Source: DASZMJ01 sp035551935
GTDB lineage: Bacteria > Planctomycetota > Planctomycetia > Isosphaerales > Isosphaeraceae
NCBI GenBank assembly: GCA_035551935.1
Contig: DASZMJ010000084.1
Location: forward strand, 1-46,271
Reading direction: 5' to 3'
Length of the DNA: 46,271 nt
The position numbers and the translations under genes were made by a program. Positions 42,132-46,271 of this stretch are shown here, one piece after another (the first letter of the stretch is position 1; every line of letters begins with the position of its first letter). The notes under the pieces are model-generated. The model was not told the origin of the DNA. It did not search any database and saw only the letters and a list, made by a program, of their open reading frames with translations.

Positions 42132-43517
42132 TCACGACTCCCGTCCCAACCGCCCCTTCCACCGCGCCAATTGCTTCTCCACTTCCGCCGGCGCCGTCGA
42201 GCCGTACGAGCGGAACGCCTTGACGGCGTTCTCCACACCAAGAGCCTGAGCAATGTCCGGGCCGAGGGCGGGGTGGGCGGCGGCGAGGTCGGCGGGGGAG
42301 AGGTCGGCGAGGCGGCAGCGGCGGGACTCGCACAAGGCGACGAGGCGGCCGACGACCTCGTGCCCGGTGCGCTGGGGGACGCCGAGCCGGATCAGGTGCT
42401 CCATCAACGTCGTCGCGTCGAGGAAGCCCTCGTCCAGCCGCTCGGCGATCCGATCGGCGCGGAGGGTGGCCCCTTCGACGACGACGGCGGCGAGGTCGAG
42501 GCAGGAGCCGACGGTGTCGAAGGCGTCGAACAGCGGGGGCTTGTCCTCCTGGAGGTCGCGGTTGTAGGCCAGCGGGAGGCCCTTGACCAGCACCAGCAGC
42601 GTCGACAGCGAGCCGAAGACGCGCGCCGCGCGGCCGCGGATCAATTCCAGCACGTCCGGGTTCTTCTTCTGCGGCATGATGCTGCTGCCGGTGCAGACGG
42701 CGTCGGGCAGCGCGAGGAAGCCGAACTCCTGCGTGCTCCAGAGGACCCACTCCTCGGCCCAGCCCGAGAGGTGCGCGGCGATCAGGGACAGCACCGAGAC
42801 CGCCTCGATCGCGAAGTCGCGGTCGCTCGACACGTCCATGCTGTTCGCGGCGACGCCATCGAAGCCGAGCGCCCGCGCGACGTGCTCGCGGTCGATCGGC
42901 AAGGTCGTCCCCGCCAGGGCCGCGGCGCCCAGCGGCGAGACATTCAGGCGCTTCCGAGCGTCGGCCACGCGGTCGCGGTCGCGCGCGAGCTTCTCGATGT
43001 AGGCGAGGAAGTAGTGCGGCGCGAGCACCGGCTGGGCGCGCTGGAGATGCGTATAACCGGGCAGGATCAGGCCGCGATGCCGCTCGGCCGCGGCGACGAA
43101 GGCGCGCTGGAGGGCCTTCAAGCGCGCGTCGATGCCGTCGAGCGCGTCGCGGGTCCAGAGCTTCAGGTCGGTCGCGACCTGGTCGTTGCGACTCCTGGCG
43201 GTGTGAAGCTTGCGGCCGACATCGCCGAGCCGGTCGACCAGGGCGGCCTCGACGTGCATGTGGATGTCTTCGCGGGCGATCGAGAACGGGAACGTCCCCG
43301 ATTCGATCTCGGCCCGGATCTCCGACAACCCTTGCACAATTTGTTCGCACTCGGCCTCGGTCAGCAGGCCGACCGCCGCGAGCATTCGCGCATGCGCGAC
43401 CGACCCCCTGATGTCCTGCTCGAAGAGCCGACGATCGAAGGAGATAGACTCGGTGAACGCCTCGACCCTGCGGTCCGTGTTCCCCGCGAACCGCCCGCCC
43501 CACGGTTTCTCCGCCAA
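42132..43517 (-). CDS. argH: Argininosuccinate lyase
   Basis: The product is 461 residues when read from the TTG at 43517, which is preceded by GGAGG at 8 bases and gives the normal start AEKPWGGRF. It splits argininosuccinate into arginine and fumarate in the cytoplasm. Catalytic and signature residues are visible: T156-H157 (PGYTHLQ), the flexible loop GSSIMPQKKNPD (277-288) with its catalytic Ser, and EDIHMHVE. The length fits the family. argG is not in the window. The frame is open upstream to 43604 without similarity. Confidence 0.93.
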   Translation of the reverse strand: MAEKPWGGRFAGNTDRRVEAFTESISFDRRLFEQDIRGSVAHARMLAAVGLLTEAECEQIVQGLSEIRAEIESGTFPFSIAREDIHMHVEAALVDRLGDVGRKLHTARSRNDQVATDLKLWTRDALDGIDARLKALQRAFVAAAERHRGLILPGYTHLQRAQPVLAPHYFLAYIEKLARDRDRVADARKRLNVSPLGAAALAGTTLPIDREHVARALGFDGVAANSMDVSSDRDFAIEAVSVLSLIAAHLSGWAEEWVLWSTQEFGFLALPDAVCTGSSIMPQKKNPDVLELIRGRAARVFGSLSTLLVLVKGLPLAYNRDLQEDKPPLFDAFDTVGSCLDLAAVVVEGATLRADRIAERLDEGFLDATTLMEHLIRLGVPQRTGHEVVGRLVALCESRRCRLADLSPADLAAAHPALGPDIAQALGVENAVKAFRSYGSTAPAEVEKQLARWKGRLGRES

Positions 43518-43632
43518 GCGTCCATCCTCCCCGCTGTCTCTCCCGTTGCGCACGCTTTCGGCAGCCGACCGCCCGATTCTAGGCAGCGTCCGGGCGCGTG
43601 TCAATCGAGCCGGGGAAGCCCGAGGGTCGGGT

Positions 43633-44085
43633 TCACCATCGATGGGGCAAGCCGCTGAGGAACCGGCCGAGGTGGCTTCGGGCCTCGATCAGCGGCATCG
43701 CCGCCGCATCATCTCTTCCCTCATGGACCAGGGCATTGCGATAGGGTCGGACCGAGTGCACGCTGTCCTTCCAATTCTCGGGGATATAACAACGGGCCGC
43801 AACCGCCTCGATCAGGTCGAACATGTCCGGCCGAGTGGCCCGACCGAACGCATGCCCCCAAGCCTCGCGGAGGGCCGCCTCGAACTCGGCGAACAGGCGG
43901 ACGAGGTAGGTCGACTCGAGGTTGGTCCGGTAGTTTTCACGGTCCTTGACCTTGAGCCCTCGGCCCTCGAGGGCATTCGGGTCGGCGCGGAGCAGTTGGT
44001 CCAGGCCCTCCGCCGCGGCCAGGGCGACCCGATACTCGCGCTCGATGGCCCGGAGGCGCTCCAATCGCCACTGCCGCCGCGTCAT
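43633..44085 (-). CDS. HEPN-domain-like protein (candidate RNase)
   Basis: The product is 150 residues. It is almost all helical. Near the C-terminus it has RPYRNALVHEG, which contains the R-x4-H motif (R116 and H121) of HEPN RNases. An N-terminal charged helix (RRQWRLERLRAIEREYRVAL) and the LVRLFAEFEAALREAWG segment fit a HEPN four-helix fold as in the RiboL-PSP-HEPN group. The start overlaps the preceding gene by four bases (ATGA). HEPN proteins are usually the toxin half of toxin-antitoxin or defence pairs, and the upstream gene may be the partner. Confidence 0.65.
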   Translation of the reverse strand: MTRRQWRLERLRAIEREYRVALAAAEGLDQLLRADPNALEGRGLKVKDRENYRTNLESTYLVRLFAEFEAALREAWGHAFGRATRPDMFDLIEAVAARCYIPENWKDSVHSVRPYRNALVHEGRDDAAAMPLIEARSHLGRFLSGLPHRW

Positions 44086-44495
44086 GCTCGCTTCGCCAGT
44101 CCGGCGGCAAGCTCGAGGAACCCCTCCTTCGACCAGGGGCGATCGAGGTTCGGCGGGTCGACGACGAGGTGCCAGCCGGCTTCATTTTTAATAATCAATA
44201 TATTATCAAGTGATTGAAGAACGCTGAGGTCGATCCGGCCCGACGCCCCGACGACATCCCTGGCGAGCGGGTCGAGGACGAGGGGGGCGTTCGGCGTCCG
44301 GATCATGAGCATCGGGACCTCGTACGATCCGATCGAGTCGTCGGTGAGCGTCTTCGGATGCCGGTGGACCAGCCAGTCCTGTTCCGAGGCCCAGGCCTCG
44401 ACGTCGTCGACGATCCGTGTCACGTCGGCGATCCACTCGTCGCGCCTGGCTTCCCAGTTTTCGACCGGTCGCCGGGGCGGGGTCGTGACAGGCAT
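44082..44495 (-). CDS. Conserved protein of unknown function, partner of the HEPN protein
   Basis: The product is 137 residues from the ATG at 44495, with a strong ribosome-binding site (GGAGGAGAGGAG) just upstream. The sequence is alpha/beta: WIADVTRIVDDVEAWASEQDW, VPMLMIRTP, LVLDPLARDVVG, ILIIKNEAGWHLVVDPP. It carries no known motif. The 4-base overlap with the HEPN-like gene shows coupled translation, and the order fits an antitoxin or regulator upstream of the toxin. A run of AT-rich codons (IIKN region, 44185-44215) stands out. Confidence 0.6.
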   Translation of the reverse strand: MPVTTPPRRPVENWEARRDEWIADVTRIVDDVEAWASEQDWLVHRHPKTLTDDSIGSYEVPMLMIRTPNAPLVLDPLARDVVGASGRIDLSVLQSLDNILIIKNEAGWHLVVDPPNLDRPWSKEGFLELAAGLAKRA

Positions 44496-44604
44496 GGGCT
44501 CCTCTCCTCCGGGTCTCGTCCGTTCGTGGCTCGGCGGATCTCGGCGCCACTGCATTATTATCCGGCCCCGCGCCGTCGCGGACAATCCGGGCCGGCCATG
44601 CGGT

Positions 44605-44823
44605 TCATCCCCCGCTCGACCCGAGGGCGATGAGCAGGGCGGCGACGACGAGGAGCGGGCCGAGGCGGCGGAGGCGGTGGCCGTGGCGGTCGTGCCAGGC
44701 GTCGTAGGCGAGGCTCAGGCCCGGTCGGCGGCCGACGACGCGGTGGCCGAGCAGGGTCGCGTACAGGCCCCCGGCGAGCATGATCGCCGAGAGGATCAGC
44801 ATGGGCGACGGTTCGCGGGGCAT
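44605..44823 (-). CDS. Small membrane protein
   Basis: The product is 72 residues from the ATG at 44823. Two membrane helices are likely: about 7-28 (PMLILSAIMLAGGLYATLLG) and about 50-68 (LRRLGPLLVVAALLIALG), with a basic loop between (YDAWHDRHGHRLRR). It overlaps nothing and no homologous family was recognised. It could be a small stress or sensor protein. Confidence 0.45.
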   Translation of the reverse strand: MPREPSPMLILSAIMLAGGLYATLLGHRVVGRRPGLSLAYDAWHDRHGHRLRRLGPLLVVAALLIALGSSGG

Positions 44824-44963
44824 GGCGCCCCCGATCCTAACACCGCGCGGCCCCGGTCGGCGAGGGGGCGGCGGCGGGCGGTAGAATGGCGACGTGTCCG
44901 TCACGGCCGGAGGCCGCCAAGGGCCGCGGGCCGCGGGCGAAGAACCTTGAGAGAGGGAGGACC

Positions 44964-45719
44964 ATGCTCGCGTTCTGGGGGTGGCTCGGCCGATTCCTGG
45001 CCTTCGCGGCGCGCTCGGTCGCGGCGATGCCCGGGGCGCTCGTGAAGCGGCCCGGCGAGGTGCTCCGGCAGTTCGACCGCGTCACCTGGGGGAGCCTGCC
45101 GATCCTCCTCGCGGCCGGCGTCAGCGTCGGCCTCGTCACCTGGCTCCAGACGCATCGCCTGCTCGTCGCCCAGGGCGCCGAGGAGTACCTGCCCAGCGTC
45201 CTGACGGCCGCCGTGCTCGTCGAGACCGGCCCCTTGCTGGCGAGCCTGCTCGTCGCCGGCCGGCTCGGCGCCGGCCTGGCCGCGGAGCTGGGGTCGATGA
45301 CCTTGACCGAGGAGATCGACGCCCGCGAGGTCCTCGGCGCCCCGGCGATCCCCACGCTCGTCGCCCCCCGGGCGATCGCCTGCATGGTCGCCGTCCCGTT
45401 GCTGACGGTCGTCCTCGACGCCGCCGCCCTGCTCGGCGCCCTCGTCGCCGAGCTCGCCGCCGGCACGCTCTCGCCCGAGCTGTTCGGCAACCGCGCGCTG
45501 GATTATTTATATTTATCCGATGTCCTCCCCGCCACGCTGAAGACCGCCCTGTTCGGCCTGCTCATCGGCCTCGTCGGCTGCCGGACCGGCCTCGACGCCG
45601 ACCGCTCCACCGAGGCCGTCGGCCGCGCCGCCACCTTGGGAGTGGTGCGGGCGATGCTCGCCGTCTTCGCGGCGAATGTGGTGATCGTGCCAATCATCCA
45701 GGCACTTATGGTAAAATAA
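44964..45719 (+). CDS. mlaE: MlaE-type ABC transporter permease
   Basis: The product is 251 residues from the ATG at 44964, with GAGGGAGG 4 bases upstream. It has the MlaE/YrbE fold: a long N-terminal amphipathic helix, then five or so membrane helices, the segment ETGPLLASLLVAGRLGAGLAAELGSM and the EEIDA...LG cytoplasmic loop (TEEIDAREVLGAP). MlaE is the inner-membrane permease that moves phospholipid between membranes. The ATPase MlaF and lipoprotein or MCE partner MlaD are not adjacent, so they must be elsewhere. A -10-like TAGAAT (44882-44887) lies upstream. Confidence 0.88.
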   Translation: MLAFWGWLGRFLAFAARSVAAMPGALVKRPGEVLRQFDRVTWGSLPILLAAGVSVGLVTWLQTHRLLVAQGAEEYLPSVLTAAVLVETGPLLASLLVAGRLGAGLAAELGSMTLTEEIDAREVLGAPAIPTLVAPRAIACMVAVPLLTVVLDAAALLGALVAELAAGTLSPELFGNRALDYLYLSDVLPATLKTALFGLLIGLVGCRTGLDADRSTEAVGRAATLGVVRAMLAVFAANVVIVPIIQALMVK

Positions 45720-45723
45720 GAGT

Positions 45724-45766
45724 TTGCCACAGAGGAAACAGTGGACACAGAGAGAAGAGAGAAAAG
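45724..45766 (+). repeat. Half of a CCACAGAGG-type repeat
   Basis: GCCACAGAGG followed by ACACAGAGAGAAGAGAG matches the left arm of the repeats at 22129 and 26001, with an inserted segment. No clear right arm follows in the window. Its purine-rich end (AGAGAGAAGAGAGAAAAG) lies directly before the ATG at 45767 and would act as the Shine-Dalgarno site. Confidence 0.6.
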
Positions 45767-46271
45767 ATGGGTGATGAATTGACAGAGAAGGTGGTCGGCG
45801 CGGCGATCGAGGTGCATCGGGTGCTGGGGCCGGGATTGTTGGAATCGATTGATGAAGAGGCGCTGTGCGTGGAGCTCGCACGCCGGGGCGTCCCGTTCGA
45901 CAGGCAGGTGGCGGTCGATGTAAACTACAAGGGACACCCGATCAAGGGGCTGAAGGTCGACCTGCTCGTCGCGGGCGAGGTGATCGTGGAGTTGAAGTCC
46001 GTCGCCGCGTACCCCGAGGGCGCGACCGCCCAGGTCCTTTCTTACCTCAAGGCCACCGGCCTCAGGCGCGGCCTCCTCATGAACTTCGGCTGCCGTCTCC
46101 TCGTCGATGGCATCAAACGACTCTCTCTTTCTGGACTTTGGCCCTCACGCCGCTCTCGAGAGGCCGTGAATCAGGGCCTCCAGGAGCGGCTGCGGCAATT
46201 GCAGGGGCTCCGCCGCCGCATCCGACCCCGCCCTGATTCGGCTCCGCCAGATCCGCGGACGGCACGGCGCC
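45767..46271 (+). CDS. GxxExxY family protein (3' end outside the window)
   Basis: At least 168 residues from the ATG at 45767. It opens with DELTEKVVGAAIEVHRVLG then PGLLESIDEEALCVEL, which is the GxxExxY family pattern, but the Tyr of the motif is Asp here. A DxxKxxKVDLLVAGEVIVELK segment (VDLLVAGEVIVELKSV) has a nuclease-like D-ExK arrangement. The expected end comes at FGCRLLVDGIKRLSL; the frame then stays open through a basic tail of another character to the window edge. The family is linked to repeats in many genomes and its role is unknown. Confidence 0.75.
   Translation, partial: MGDELTEKVVGAAIEVHRVLGPGLLESIDEEALCVELARRGVPFDRQVAVDVNYKGHPIKGLKVDLLVAGEVIVELKSVAAYPEGATAQVLSYLKATGLRRGLLMNFGCRLLVDGIKRLSLSGLWPSRRSREAVNQGLQERLRQLQGLRRRIRPRPDSAPPDPRTARR

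Noticed and set aside
45865..46236. Open plus-strand frame of 123 codons at the window end
   Set aside because: It is out of frame with the GxxExxY protein, whose motifs are recognisable; this frame gives low-complexity sequence.

Overview
The window is very GC-rich (by eye about 70%) and carries a set of hallmarks typical of Planctomycetes, most likely the Isosphaeraceae group. These are small membrane-anchored proteins with an RFTIRRLM-type N-terminus, a TNPYASP-type membrane protein, a PEP-CTERM protein, a DUF4058 protein, a GxxExxY protein, giant AsmA-like proteins and many dispersed palindromes. The genus is inference; no rRNA or tRNA gene was seen.

Layout. 1-1.5 kb: the 5' end of a secreted protein and a planctomycete hypothetical protein behind a clear sigma-70-type promoter. 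1.9-6.1 kb: two tandem paralogous membrane-anchored von Willebrand A proteins. 6.2-8.0 kb: an ATPase + DUF4276 (TOPRIM-like) pair that is locally AT-rich and looks horizontally acquired. 8.0-12.6 kb: one reverse-strand gene joining a GT39-type glycosyltransferase to an AsmA/TamB-like protein. 12.6-13.7 kb: a non-coding repeat zone. 13.7-17.9 kb: a run of six short membrane-anchored proteins with related N-termini, plus a WG-repeat protein. 18.1-20.8 kb: secreted and PEP-CTERM proteins and a Tat-exported aldo/keto reductase.

21.5-28.3 kb is a housekeeping block on the plus strand: riboflavin synthase, RsmA/KsgA, ferrochelatase, protoporphyrinogen/coproporphyrinogen oxidase, an M28 peptidase and KDPG aldolase. 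Three related roughly 100-bp inverted repeats sit in its gene junctions and supply coding sequence at gene ends and one complete signal peptide. 30-34 kb is an accessory patch on the minus strand: antitoxin-like protein, truncated gene, aspartic-protease pair, DUF4058, DNA methyltransferase. 33.9-39.5 kb: a receiverless sigma-54 activator, a large secreted HEAT protein with a degenerate receiver-like domain, and LysA. 39.7-44.5 kb mixes ArgH with nuclease-like genes: a PD-(D/E)XK-like protein, a small antitoxin-like protein directly before an Mrr-type endonuclease, and a two-gene HEPN module. The window ends with an MlaE-type permease and a GxxExxY protein that runs off the end.

The best candidates for undescribed biology are the HEPN pair (43633-44495), the ATPase/DUF4276 pair (6190-8029), the small protein/Mrr pair (40895-42046), the glycosyltransferase-AsmA fusion (8018-12550), the vWA pair, and the way dispersed inverted repeats have become part of genes. 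Functions are read from motifs only; no database search was possible.
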